From: Acinetobacter wuhouensis | GTDB lineage: Bacteria; Pseudomonadota; Gammaproteobacteria; Pseudomonadales; Moraxellaceae | Reading direction: 5' to 3' | Length of the DNA: 64,000 bases | Assembly (NCBI RefSeq): GCF_001696605.3 | Contig: NZ_CP031716.1 | Coordinates: 1,984,001 to 2,048,000 of the forward strand | Part shown: one piece after another, positions 27,772-37,037 of the stretch | How the letters are laid out: every line of letters begins with the position of its first letter | How positions within the stretch are numbered: position 1 is the stretch's first letter | Made by a program: the position numbers and the translations under genes | Notes under the pieces: model-generated | Database searches by the model: none | What the model was told of the DNA's origin: nothing | The model's input: the letters and a program-made list of their open reading frames with translations, nothing else

Positions 27772-28451
27772 AAACTTGTTTCAACCTGCTTCGTAGTATC
27801 ACGTTCATGTTGAGTTTTTTTAGCGCCACCTTTTTGAACTGTGTCTAAATATTTTGTAGATTCAATTAAATAGTGACCAAATTTGCTATAAAAAGTATCT
27901 CGGAAGCAGTAATAGAGCATGGCATCTTTTTCAGGCATCGGGATAATGCCCTGTGCTTCATAGCAAAGTTCTTCAACCACAGCAGCATAAGGTTTTACTT
28001 TAGAATCAGGCTCGCCCACGATTTTGAGAGACCCTGCATTTTCAAAAATATAGAAACTTAATAAGCGCATCACAGCACGAAGATAACCTTTGCCAAAAGC
28101 TGATTTTTCCCCAAAAAGTAAATGCCAACCTAGATCTAATTCATGCCCATCATAATAGCGTCCTAAACGATCACGCTTGCCCTCATAAATTTCGGTATAT
28201 CCCACATCTTGACCATCTACACCGACAATCAAAATACGATGATGATCATCTGAAAGCATTTTTTCGTAGTAGACTTTCAAATCAGTTTCAGATTTGTTTA
28301 ATTGCCATTGTGGAATCACATGGGGTTCATGCATCCAACGATGTACCATTGCCATGTCTTCAGGATATTGCATTTGCCGCAAGTAGAATTGCGTCTCATT
28401 CTCATAGTATTCATAAAAATCTGGCAGTTGCTGTGATAATGTTTTCATCAT
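27768..28451 (-). CDS. acbD: Siderophore N-acyltransferase (IucB/AlcB-type GNAT)
   Basis: 227 residues. GNAT fold of the siderophore acetylase type: WMHEPHVIPQW near the N-terminus and GWHLLFGEKSAFGKGYLRAVMRLLSFYIFEN in the acyl-CoA-binding core, followed by VGEPDSKVKPYAAV. Such enzymes acylate N-hydroxylated diamines. In acinetoferrin the acyl group is an octenoyl chain on N-hydroxy-1,3-diaminopropane; whether this enzyme uses that chain is inferred from cluster type. Confidence 0.78.
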   Translation of the reverse strand: MMKTLSQQLPDFYEYYENETQFYLRQMQYPEDMAMVHRWMHEPHVIPQWQLNKSETDLKVYYEKMLSDDHHRILIVGVDGQDVGYTEIYEGKRDRLGRYYDGHELDLGWHLLFGEKSAFGKGYLRAVMRLLSFYIFENAGSLKIVGEPDSKVKPYAAVVEELCYEAQGIIPMPEKDAMLYYCFRDTFYSKFGHYLIESTKYLDTVQKGGAKKTQHERDTTKQVETSL

Positions 28452-28520
28452 CTGTCCTTATTTCAATCTAGAATTTATTTAAATCACTTACTTAAATCGG
28501 TTGTTATTCAATATTGATGA

Positions 28521-30365
28521 TTAGCTCAGTTCTGTTTGGCGCTTTGCTGATGTTTGTATAGGAGAAGATTGTGTTTTATTTAAACTTTCCCAATTTTTAA
28601 GCGTATTGGGACTCACAGGATTTGCGATCGGATCTAAAAAGACTGGGACTGGACGCTCGGCTTCATCGTTATAACTGGTGGTGAATAGGCGAACACGATT
28701 CAGACAAATTTTGTCGTATTCATTTCTAAACATCGTAAATTTGGCAATTCTCTCTGCCAGTTCAGGATGTTGCTCATGAAATTCGGCGATGACATTTGAA
28801 ACAGTTTGCCAAAACTCTAGTTCTGAATGTTGCGGATAATCTTGCAGAAATACATTACAGATATAACGGTAATGCACCATAAACAAACCAGTGAAGATAA
28901 AATGGCTGAGTTCTTGTGCTGAATGACGAAGAAGAATTTTGCCTTCTTCGGGTAAATCGTGGAGTTCAGGAAAATCCTCATCAACTAAATTTACATCGTC
29001 TATGAAATCTTTCAGCACCATCGCTTTCGGAACACCATCTTCATGAATCAACATGGTATTTTCACCGTGCGGTGAGAATGCAAGTCCATATTTATAAAGG
29101 CAAATAAGTAAAGGTGTAACACTCACTTCAACAAACTTTTTTAACCATGCCAAAGGAGATAAACCAGAAGCTTGAATTAAAACATCAAGGATGGATTGTC
29201 CTAGAATATCTCGATGTAAAAGCCCTGCTTGTGAAAATACCTGTTGACCTTGTTTTAAATAAGGATCAACACTTTCTCGCCACAAACAACCGAATAACTC
29301 TTTAAACTGATACGGCGCACCATCTATTTGGTCATAGCACGGTTGTTGAATAGTTAAAGTCGCAACTTCGCCAAGGAATACCACACCTGTTTTTTGTAAA
29401 TCGGTATCATTTTTGAGAATATTTTTGAGCCATCCCGTAACAGCAGGTGCAGCTAAGTTACGTTTAGAGGGTAAGCCACGATAAACTGCTGTATTAAAAA
29501 TGCTGACAGGCAACTTAATGTAATGACGTTGTGAGTTCGTTGTATTGCATAATGTGCGAATTGACTGCATTGGCACATAATCATCTTGCCCAATATCTAA
29601 CTCAACAATTCTTTGATCCACAATTTCATTGCTGTATGTAGGAACAATCCATTGGTGCCATTGCCACGCATGGACTGGAATTAAATAATAATTTTCAGGG
29701 TTAAGCGCTAAAGTTTGCATTTTTTCACGGAACTTGAGCAACTCCTCTTGATCAAATTCATGTTGATAAAGTTCACCCGCTTGCCACTCAGTGGTCGAAC
29801 GAAACTCGGCTAAATCTTGATGAACTGCTAACCATAAAACTTTAACGTTTGGAGAAAGCTCTGGTGCTGAACTGAGATAGTCATCATAGCCAAAGCCCAT
29901 CCGCCCCTTACTCATAATCAACCAAGGATGACCACGTAACATTCCTTCAATACGATGATGCGGTTCAGTCAGGACTGCATGACTCGTGAATCGATTTTCA
30001 TCAAATACATGTGCTTCTGCGAGCCACGTATTGTTCATTTCTTTGATTAAATAAGCTTTAGTAAAAGGTTTCACTTCAGCTTGTTTGGAAAAAGCAGCAA
30101 TAAATTGATGTAAATTCCAAGCAGGATTTTCCAAATCCCTTGATTCTCGAACTGAACCTTCTTCGATCAGCCAATGCCCCAATAGATACTGTTTAGCTTT
30201 GAATTGATAAGTACATTCAGCCAGTGTCAATTGAAATGCATTTTCAGTTAAATGCTCAACCTGAATAATTTCTTCATATAAGAACTCTGCAATCGCCATT
30301 TCAATTAAACGTTGCCCTGCACTACGCCACTGTTTTTGCGTAATTTGTAATTTAGCAAATGTCAT
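28521..30365 (-). CDS. acbC: IucA/IucC family NIS siderophore synthetase (second)
   Basis: 614 residues, full length. Family motifs are present: GHPWLIMSKGRMGFGYDDY near residue 145, HAWQWHQW near 235, and the ATP site segment AFSPHGENTMLI near 430, then VLKDFIDD and an FHEQHPELAERI end. It condenses citrate with an amine or hydroxamate using ATP. Two such synthetases in one cluster fit a symmetric dihydroxamate of citrate such as acinetoferrin. The start overlaps the monooxygenase stop by 4 bases. Confidence 0.85.
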   Translation of the reverse strand: MTFAKLQITQKQWRSAGQRLIEMAIAEFLYEEIIQVEHLTENAFQLTLAECTYQFKAKQYLLGHWLIEEGSVRESRDLENPAWNLHQFIAAFSKQAEVKPFTKAYLIKEMNNTWLAEAHVFDENRFTSHAVLTEPHHRIEGMLRGHPWLIMSKGRMGFGYDDYLSSAPELSPNVKVLWLAVHQDLAEFRSTTEWQAGELYQHEFDQEELLKFREKMQTLALNPENYYLIPVHAWQWHQWIVPTYSNEIVDQRIVELDIGQDDYVPMQSIRTLCNTTNSQRHYIKLPVSIFNTAVYRGLPSKRNLAAPAVTGWLKNILKNDTDLQKTGVVFLGEVATLTIQQPCYDQIDGAPYQFKELFGCLWRESVDPYLKQGQQVFSQAGLLHRDILGQSILDVLIQASGLSPLAWLKKFVEVSVTPLLICLYKYGLAFSPHGENTMLIHEDGVPKAMVLKDFIDDVNLVDEDFPELHDLPEEGKILLRHSAQELSHFIFTGLFMVHYRYICNVFLQDYPQHSELEFWQTVSNVIAEFHEQHPELAERIAKFTMFRNEYDKICLNRVRLFTTSYNDEAERPVPVFLDPIANPVSPNTLKNWESLNKTQSSPIQTSAKRQTELS

Positions 30366-31822
30366 ATTCTGTTCTTCTCAAAAAATGGGTGTGTTGTATG
30401 TTTGATCTCTTTGGAATGAGGCTGTTGGTTTTTGACTTGCTGAAAAGCTTGATTGGTCTGAGCCATGCTTAACTGTGAAATAGACTTTGCTTGATAAGCA
30501 TTGACTTCAGGATTTTGGAATGGATTAAAGTGTTGGAAACATTGTGCTGTATTGCCTAAATCATATTGCGTATAACCGAGCAATTGATTGGCGATCGTCG
30601 CTGCACGATGCGCTCCTAAACCTAGATCAGGCACACCAACACCATGAGTATGCATTTCCATGTTTTGTACAAATATTTCACCGACTGCATCATGTACCAC
30701 ACGGTAGTCTTCACTGATCTGCCAACGCCCTTGCGCATTGGCTTGAATATGCGTTTTGAGTTGTTTCAAAAACTCAAATTCAGGGGTGTGATAGCCTGTC
30801 GCACTGACGACAAAATCAGCATCTATTGAAAATTGTTTTAAAGTCACACGGTCTTGAAACACCAACTTGACCTGATCTAAACCCGTAAAAGTGGCATCTA
30901 TGAGATTCGCTTGGCTATGTAGATGCGTAGATGATGGTTGCCCACCGATACTACGGTGATACAGCTTTTGATAAATCTCATGAATGGTTTGCGCACTAAT
31001 CCCTTTATATAACAACGATTGTTTGCCTAACTGGAGATCTTTATTTAATTCATCAAACTGATAAAAGTGTCGTAAATAGTCAGGGCTAAAATGCTCCAAT
31101 CCTAAAGGTGCATATTCCATTGGGAAAAAACCACTGGCACGGGTGAGCCAATGCAGATTGAATTGTGCTTTCTGCTGACGATCATAGTCATATTGTTGAT
31201 CGAATAAATCTAAAAAAACTTCCGCTGCGGATTGTCCAGACCCAAGTACCACAATATTGCCTTTTAAGGCTCGATGAGAATCATCTAAATACTGTGAAGA
31301 ATGGATACATCGCTCAGGATGAGCTTTTATCAAACTTTGTAAACACTTGGGCAGATAAGGAATATTGCCGACACCCAATACAAGATTACGGCATAAATAT
31401 TGATTTTCTGTACCATCTTGAACCACACAAACTGCAAAACCATTTTCAACGGGCTGAATCGAAATCACTGTCGACAAATATTCAATTTGCTCAATTTGAT
31501 CGGCAACCCATTGACAATAATGATTATATTCACGACGAGGAATATGTGTCTGTTCTAGAAAATAAAACTTGTATAACCGTTGTTGTGCTTTGAGATAATT
31601 CAGAAAACTAAAGGGACTGGTTGGATCAACCATTGACACCAAATCTGCCATGAACGGCACTTGCAAAACGGTATGTGGAAGTTGCATCCCTGCATGCCAG
31701 TCGAATTGTGCTTTTTTCTCAAAAAATAGATAGTCTAAATCTGACTTATGATGTAACAAACTCGCTAAACTTAAATTAAATGGCCCTAGACCTACACCTA
31801 TAAAATCAAGCATATACAGCAT
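30362..31822 (-). CDS. acbB: Siderophore amine N-monooxygenase (IucD/SidA family)
   Basis: 486 residues. The FAD-binding GVGLGPFNLSLASLL is at the N-terminus, the NADPH-binding VVLGSGQSAAEVFLDL near residue 200, and the C-terminal VVSATGYHTPEF with GVGVPDLGLGAHRAATIAN. The enzyme hydroxylates a terminal amine, probably 1,3-diaminopropane in this cluster. No diaminopropane-forming genes (dat, ddc) are in the window. The start lies 17 bases inside acbA. Confidence 0.87.
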   Translation of the reverse strand: MLYMLDFIGVGLGPFNLSLASLLHHKSDLDYLFFEKKAQFDWHAGMQLPHTVLQVPFMADLVSMVDPTSPFSFLNYLKAQQRLYKFYFLEQTHIPRREYNHYCQWVADQIEQIEYLSTVISIQPVENGFAVCVVQDGTENQYLCRNLVLGVGNIPYLPKCLQSLIKAHPERCIHSSQYLDDSHRALKGNIVVLGSGQSAAEVFLDLFDQQYDYDRQQKAQFNLHWLTRASGFFPMEYAPLGLEHFSPDYLRHFYQFDELNKDLQLGKQSLLYKGISAQTIHEIYQKLYHRSIGGQPSSTHLHSQANLIDATFTGLDQVKLVFQDRVTLKQFSIDADFVVSATGYHTPEFEFLKQLKTHIQANAQGRWQISEDYRVVHDAVGEIFVQNMEMHTHGVGVPDLGLGAHRAATIANQLLGYTQYDLGNTAQCFQHFNPFQNPEVNAYQAKSISQLSMAQTNQAFQQVKNQQPHSKEIKHTTHPFFEKNRI

Positions 31823-33599
31823 CCTTTTCAGTTTGAACCATTTGAAATAAAGGATTCGGAAGCTGGATATAAATAGACTGTTGTTCTACAGGTGCAGTAA
31901 GTTCATCTAATTCATACAAACGAGTAAGTAAATTACCTTTATAGGGCAATGTCGGTTGATACAATAAACTGCTTAACAAGCTACTTTCAGGATATTGTTC
32001 TAATAAATCAGTAATTTGATCACGCAAAATATCGAGTAACTGTTGTTCGTGAACAGTACCTGTTGCACCGATCGCATTGATAATGCCAAATAAAGTATTG
32101 CCAAAGAAATAATAACTAAAACGCTCATCAACAAAGGCTTTCGAACCCACTGCATGCGCTTTAACATCAAGTTCAGGAAATTCTTTTAAAATTTCTGTGG
32201 CATATTCTTCTATATAGTAAAAGCCTTGATTATCACGTAACCATAAATTCTTTGGCTGATTATGTTCCAACTCAACTAAAACATTTTGCTGATGAGACTC
32301 AAACGCCATACCGTAGCGATGATACAGATACATCATTGGTACTAAGCTGATTCCTAAAAATTGTTTAAACCAATTCAATGCAATCTGTTCTAAGCTCAAT
32401 TCAGGTTGAGCATGTGCGATATTTTCAAATAAATGATCAAAACGATTTAGATCCTGACTTGGATGGTCTTGGCACAGTGAGGCAATACAAGTCACTTGCT
32501 GTTGTTTGTCAAATGGCTGATCTCGAAAAATACAGATGGTTTCATTGATAATCTTTCCATCTATTGTTAATGCTGTCCAAGCAGGATCATTGACGGCTTT
32601 TAACGTTGGACAATGTTTTAGAATGTTCTTACCGAATCGACCATTCCACAAACGATGTGTCATTTCACCACGATGACACTCCTTGGCTAAATTAACTCGT
32701 ATAGAATTGGTAATCATCACGGATAATGATGGTTTTACCATCCACGGCGCTTGATAACTTGCTAAAGTTCGCACCGATGTCGTTGGTGAAAATTGCCATG
32801 CTTTCTCACCGAAATCGATGATTTTGTTCTTGGTTTTAAGTGCTTTATACCAATCTTTACTTTGTAAATAGCGTGCTTGCCAAGGATGAAATGTGAGTAA
32901 TTGATAATTTGAATAGGTTCGTAGTTGCTCTAATTCTACTTCATTCAAATACCAACGAATTTCTTGCTTGAGTTGTTTCGAAATTTGCGTTTCTTCAGCA
33001 GAACCTTCTGCAAAATATTCTTGATCAACCAACCAGAAATACAGTTGTGTTATACCTTTATTTTCTGGTGAATATTTCAGCCAATCTTCATGAATAAAAC
33101 CTAATCTACTCTTTGGCGCTGGGTGCATACTGTGCCCTAAAATTAAGGCTTGTTCTGTGTAAATAAAATCTTGTTTGGCTTGAATGAGTGAATCAAAATC
33201 ATGTTCACGATGTGTTAAAAATGCTGTTAATGCGTCACGACTTTGTATCCACTTTTCAACAAGTGATGATGCGTCTAATGTAACTTCTGAATTTTGTACT
33301 AATTCGTCTAAAAGTAATGCGACTATTGCGATGTGGCTGTATTTTTGTACCTGCCCTTTGTTTAGGATCTGTGGCAGTTTCGCGATACGGTGTCGTCCAA
33401 CTAAACTGCTATAAGACAACGGGACATATAATTGAGATTGGATTGAATCCAAAGGGATCATTAATAACGTCATGCCTTGGCTAAACGTCAATTGGGTTGA
33501 ATTTTGTTGATATTTTTCAAGCAAAATTCCACAACCTGTTTCTTGTGAATATGCATTGATTAGGTGCTGCATCGCCAAACGGCTGGCAAGCTCTTTCAT
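31806..33599 (-). CDS. acbA: IucA/IucC family NIS siderophore synthetase (first)
   Basis: 597 residues, full length. Motifs GHSMHPAPKSRLGF near residue 155, TFHPWQARYLQ near 245 and AFESHQQNVLVEL near 430 mark the NIS synthetase fold. It is the first gene of the leftward cluster and follows a 419-bp spacer holding a 19-bp Fur-like palindrome (33694-33712), so iron repression is expected. The ribosome site AGAGGA is about 12 bases before ATG. Gene symbols in this cluster follow the acinetoferrin order as I remember it. Confidence 0.85.
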   Translation of the reverse strand: MKELASRLAMQHLINAYSQETGCGILLEKYQQNSTQLTFSQGMTLLMIPLDSIQSQLYVPLSYSSLVGRHRIAKLPQILNKGQVQKYSHIAIVALLLDELVQNSEVTLDASSLVEKWIQSRDALTAFLTHREHDFDSLIQAKQDFIYTEQALILGHSMHPAPKSRLGFIHEDWLKYSPENKGITQLYFWLVDQEYFAEGSAEETQISKQLKQEIRWYLNEVELEQLRTYSNYQLLTFHPWQARYLQSKDWYKALKTKNKIIDFGEKAWQFSPTTSVRTLASYQAPWMVKPSLSVMITNSIRVNLAKECHRGEMTHRLWNGRFGKNILKHCPTLKAVNDPAWTALTIDGKIINETICIFRDQPFDKQQQVTCIASLCQDHPSQDLNRFDHLFENIAHAQPELSLEQIALNWFKQFLGISLVPMMYLYHRYGMAFESHQQNVLVELEHNQPKNLWLRDNQGFYYIEEYATEILKEFPELDVKAHAVGSKAFVDERFSYYFFGNTLFGIINAIGATGTVHEQQLLDILRDQITDLLEQYPESSLLSSLLYQPTLPYKGNLLTRLYELDELTAPVEQQSIYIQLPNPLFQMVQTEKDAVYA

Positions 33600-33693
33600 C
33601 TGACCAGATTCCTCTGTACAAGACTTTTTACTGCACTAAAAAGTTTCAAATTAATTTATGATTTTTCTCAAATGTGCTCTAAAACACATCAAT

Positions 33694-33712
33694 AATGCTA
33701 ATGATTCTCATT
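33694..33712. promoter_or_regulatory. Fur box upstream of acbA
   Basis: AATGCTAATGATTCTCATT is a near-symmetric 19-mer of the form AATG-NN-AAT-N-ATT-NN-CATT and matches the Fur consensus at most positions. It lies about 95 bp before acbA, where it could cover the promoter. Confidence 0.7.
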
Positions 33713-33830
33713 TTTAAACGCAAGTTTGTATCATTTCTGTTTTCTTGTGATTAACTAAATGAATTTAAAAAAATTAAAATTTATATTTATTTTTTCTAAT
33801 ATTTTTATCACTAAAATTGTCATAGTTATA

Positions 33831-33848
33831 AATGATAATATTCTCATT
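33831..33848. promoter_or_regulatory. Second Fur-like site
   Basis: AATGATAATATTCTCATT is an 18-mer palindrome with one less central base than the 19-mer at 33694, followed at once by TATCATT, so overlapping dimers could bind. It lies 230 bp before acbA and 170 bp before the rightward membrane-protein gene at 34019. Confidence 0.55.
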
Positions 33849-34018
33849 TATCATTGGTAGATTTCATCTAATTATTCATTTTTTTTGAAATATCTTTGCT
33901 AAACCAATTTATTCTGAGTTGCGAAATAATGAATCAACTATCGTAAAATCAAAAAATTACTTAAAATTCTTTTAATATTTCAACATAATTTGAATATCTT
34001 TTTTAAGATTGCTTAGAT

Positions 34019-34714
34019 ATGGAAAACTTTTTAAAAAGACTCTCATTTTTCTTAATATATTTACCCGCTCTAATTTTTGCTTGTCAATTTGCGTATTTTT
34101 CTGGTTTATGCGAACCACTAGAAGTTCAGATTGCTTCTTTAGGGCTTAACTATAGTGAAGTGTCACTTCTAGGTTATTTGAATACCTCAGTTTTATTTCT
34201 AGAAACTTTTAATAAAATTGCGTGGGCAGTTATTATTTTGATACTTTTTTTAGTAATAGCTTTAATATTCCATATATTTGCTATCCATCCGTCGGAACGT
34301 AAAAATGAAAGCTATAGATTAGAGGCTATTTTTTATCAACTGAAATTTAATGTCCCACAATGGCTATTCAGCATAAGTCGATTTTTCAACACATTTTTAG
34401 GACTACTCTTAACATATTCAATAATTTTTATATTTACTATTTTTTTGATCATGCATTATTACAATAAAGGTAAAAAGGATCTTTTATCAGAATACAAACA
34501 AATTTCTGAAAGCACTGAATGTTCATATAGAGAAGGTTATGTTTCATTAAATAATAACTTACTCAGAACTCAACCAATACTATGTGGTAATCAAAAGTGC
34601 TATGGTATTGACCTTGATAACCATATGGTCATCACTTATCTCCCTGAAAACTATTCAAAACCTTTATTTTTAAGAGAATCAATTGAAAATAAAATGCTTA
34701 ATGAACATAAATAA
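34019..34714 (+). CDS. Hypothetical membrane protein
   Basis: 231 residues, not recognised. Three hydrophobic stretches (about residues 9-29, 62-90 and 118-148) alternate with polar parts. The C-terminal 80 residues are soluble and contain three Cys (TECSYR; LCGNQKCYGID), suggesting a domain held by disulfides on the outer face. The ribosome site is poor. The next gene begins 16 bp after its stop on the same strand, so the two probably form one unit. A Fur-like site lies 170 bp upstream. Confidence 0.65.
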   Translation: MENFLKRLSFFLIYLPALIFACQFAYFSGLCEPLEVQIASLGLNYSEVSLLGYLNTSVLFLETFNKIAWAVIILILFLVIALIFHIFAIHPSERKNESYRLEAIFYQLKFNVPQWLFSISRFFNTFLGLLLTYSIIFIFTIFLIMHYYNKGKKDLLSEYKQISESTECSYREGYVSLNNNLLRTQPILCGNQKCYGIDLDNHMVITYLPENYSKPLFLRESIENKMLNEHK

Positions 34715-34729
34715 ATATAGAGAACTTAC

Positions 34730-35140
34730 ATGCCAGATTTCTTTCACTTCTTAATCCTCGGCTCATACGATATGATCTCTGAAGGATCTTTCATCGTTAA
34801 ATTAGTTGGAATCGGATACTTTATAACCCAATTAATGATTCTCTATCTCATTTTTTATTACATTTATCAAAAGATCAATTTTTCTGAAAGTATTTTAGAA
34901 GTTGATTCTGCAAAGATCAAAGACAAGTACTATATTCCAGAATTCAAAGCACCTGCTGCCAATGTGACATCACCAGCAAAGTACCGCTTAACTTTTGAAA
35001 TTTCAAATGGAAAATCAGGCGTTTTCTTTGCTGAGAAACAATTATATGAAAAGGTAAAGATAGGCGATATAAAAATGATTGAATATAGATCGGGAAAATT
35101 TGGTTCAAATATTCTTGTCGAAAATATTATTGAATCTTAA
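34730..35140 (+). CDS. Hypothetical membrane-anchored protein
   Basis: 136 residues, not recognised. One long hydrophobic segment lies at about residues 22-46. A soluble C-terminal domain follows, with YRLTFEISNGKSGVFFAEKQLY and KIGDIKMIEYRSGKFGSN, a beta-rich pattern like small DUF2500-type domains. It is co-directional with the previous gene at 16 bp and convergent with ybaK. Role unknown. Confidence 0.65.
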   Translation: MPDFFHFLILGSYDMISEGSFIVKLVGIGYFITQLMILYLIFYYIYQKINFSESILEVDSAKIKDKYYIPEFKAPAANVTSPAKYRLTFEISNGKSGVFFAEKQLYEKVKIGDIKMIEYRSGKFGSNILVENIIES

Positions 35141-35147
35141 ATGATTA

Positions 35148-35471
35148 TTAAATATCCAAAACATCAACAAAACTTGCACCTAAAACTTTTGCCAAATCTT
35201 GTGGTTTTAGCCCAATATCCAAGCCACGCTTACCACCACTGACATAGATTTTAGCTAAGGATTCAGCAGTTGCATCGATCACCGTTTTTAAACGCTTTTT
35301 CTGTCCTACTGGACTAATACCACCGACTAAATAACCTGTTAAACGCTCAGCATCTTTAGGATCTGCCATGTGCAATTTTTTACAACCAAAAGCACTGGCA
35401 ACTTTCTTTAAATTCAACTGATGATTAACAGGTAATACCGCAACAAAATAATTTTTATCGTCAGAAAACAT
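35148..35471 (-). pseudogene. ybaK: YbaK/EbsC-type Cys-tRNA(Pro) deacylase, 5'-truncated
   Basis: 107 residues starting [15 protein letters not shown]; complete family members have about 155. The preserved part contains [25 protein letters not shown] and the C-terminal FVDVLDI. The family hydrolyses Cys-tRNA(Pro). The missing part is the N-terminal ~48 residues. Upstream codons in the same frame run to a stop at about 35541 and do not read as YbaK. The break lies at the prophage edge, 170 bp from the integrase, so phage integration probably cut the gene. The 5' part may sit at the other prophage end outside this window. Confidence 0.7.
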
Positions 35472-35582
35472 TACTTTTAAAATCTTTACAAATCTAGCGA
35501 AATTTATAAAACCTATATAACTTTTAGAATCATAAACTTGTCAAATTAAAACAAATATAAGCAAATTATGCAAAATCATTAT

Positions 35583-35642
35583 TTGTGAGTACAATTGTGA
35601 GTACCACTCCAATTAATCATTCTTTTTTTAAAGTTACTCACA
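35583..35642. repeat. Repeats before the integrase, possible Int arm sites
   Basis: TTGTGAGTAC occurs at 35583-35592 and 35595-35604. Its reverse complement core TACTCACA is at 35635-35642, directly before the int start. Three copies between the truncated ybaK and int could be integrase or excisionase arm sites, or an autoregulatory operator. No experimental link; by-eye only. Confidence 0.45.
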
Positions 35643-35643
35643 C

Positions 35644-36864
35644 ATGCTGACTGATACTAAAATTAAAAGCCTTAAACCTCGTGACAAAGCTTATAGAGTA
35701 GCTGATCATAATGGACTCTGCATTGAGATTCGACCTAGTGGAACCAAATTATGGCGTTACCGCTATCGGTTTAATGATAAAGCCTCGATGTTAAGTCTTG
35801 GTGAATACCCTCTTGTAGGTCTGGCTGATGCTAGAAAAGCTCGTGATCAAGCTAGATTGCTTCTTGATAAAGGCATTAATCCATCTCAAAATCGAAAGCA
35901 AGAAAAAATCGAAGCTCAATATCTAAGTGTAAACACATTTGAATTAGTTGCTAATGAGTATATTGCAGAAATTTTAATTGATAGGTCAAGTGGCTATATC
36001 AGCAAATTTAGAAAAGCCTTGGAACTTGATGTCTTCCCTGTTATTGGTGACAAGAATGTAAGGGATATAACTTCCGCTGATATCTTGCATATCGTTAAAT
36101 CCACGGTTAAACGTGTTAGGGAAACTGGAAAAAGAGGAAGTGGTGAAGTTACTGCATTAAATAATCAGAAATTTATTGGTGCCGTAATGCGCTACGCTAT
36201 CGCAACACTAAGAGCAGATGTTGACCCGACATATGCTGTGCGAGGTGCTATTGTTCGCCCAGAGATTGAACATGCTAGACCTTTAACAAATCAAGAGCAA
36301 AAGCTTTTTAGATCTGGCTTGGATACATTTAAAGGCTCAAATACTGTTAGAAATGCACTGCTAACCATGGCTTATACAATGTTACGCTCAATTGAGATTC
36401 GTCGCATGAAATGGAGTTATATTGACTTCGATCAAAAAATTATAAATTTCCCAATTTCAACCAAAAGCAACAACCAAGAACGAACAACAAAGAAAAATCG
36501 ATTGCACCTTGTGCCAATGTCAGATCAATTATTTGATTTGTTAAAAATGCAATATGTGGAATCTGGCAACAAAGAATATGTATTCCCTAGCATTTACGGC
36601 CATAGTGATGGTGAGATTGGTAATTCAACAATCAATGTTGCTCTTAAGAATATGGGGCTTAAAACTGTTACAGCCCATGATTTTAGGGCTACAGCATCAA
36701 CGATTTTAAATGAAAAAGATTTTGATGAAAATTGGATTGAAAAACAACTAGCTCATGCAGACCAGAATAAAACAAGAGCATCATATAACCATGCTAAATA
36801 CATGGAACAACGTAGAGATATGTTGCAACAATGGGCTGATATTGTGGATGGGTGGAAAGGTTAG
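35644..36864 (+). CDS. int: Phage tyrosine integrase (P4-type, DUF4102 N-terminus)
   Basis: 406 residues. The N-terminal DUF4102 region (about 1-90) has LTDTKIKSLKPRDKAYRVAD and LSLGEYPLVGLADARKARD. The catalytic domain has Arg near 247 (MLRSIEIRRMKW), HDFRAT near 345, a later His (LAHADQNKTRASY) and the Tyr of KYMEQRR near 387. All active-site positions are present, so it should be functional. It inserts and excises the prophage. It is the only rightward gene of the lysis end. Confidence 0.93.
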   Translation: MLTDTKIKSLKPRDKAYRVADHNGLCIEIRPSGTKLWRYRYRFNDKASMLSLGEYPLVGLADARKARDQARLLLDKGINPSQNRKQEKIEAQYLSVNTFELVANEYIAEILIDRSSGYISKFRKALELDVFPVIGDKNVRDITSADILHIVKSTVKRVRETGKRGSGEVTALNNQKFIGAVMRYAIATLRADVDPTYAVRGAIVRPEIEHARPLTNQEQKLFRSGLDTFKGSNTVRNALLTMAYTMLRSIEIRRMKWSYIDFDQKIINFPISTKSNNQERTTKKNRLHLVPMSDQLFDLLKMQYVESGNKEYVFPSIYGHSDGEIGNSTINVALKNMGLKTVTAHDFRATASTILNEKDFDENWIEKQLAHADQNKTRASYNHAKYMEQRRDMLQQWADIVDGWKG

Positions 36865-37011
36865 GTTTGGTTTAGTCAGCCACATAGCATTTAAGTGGTA
36901 GTTGGGGGTTAAGGTTTTTATATCTAATTTCCGACTAAGTTAAAGCGGGTGTGATTGATTGACAAATCCAAGATTAAGTAATAAATCTTGGTTGACAGAT
37001 TTCTACTTTAG

Positions 37012-37037
37012 CAACAAAGCCCTCTAGAGGGCTTTTT
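37012..37037. terminator. Bidirectional terminator between int and lysozyme
   Basis: AAAGCCCTCTAGAGGGCTTT (37016-37035) is a perfect palindrome flanked by A- and T-runs. The stop codon of the lysozyme gene (37024-37026) is inside it. It ends the leftward late operon and could also end int. Confidence 0.88.
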
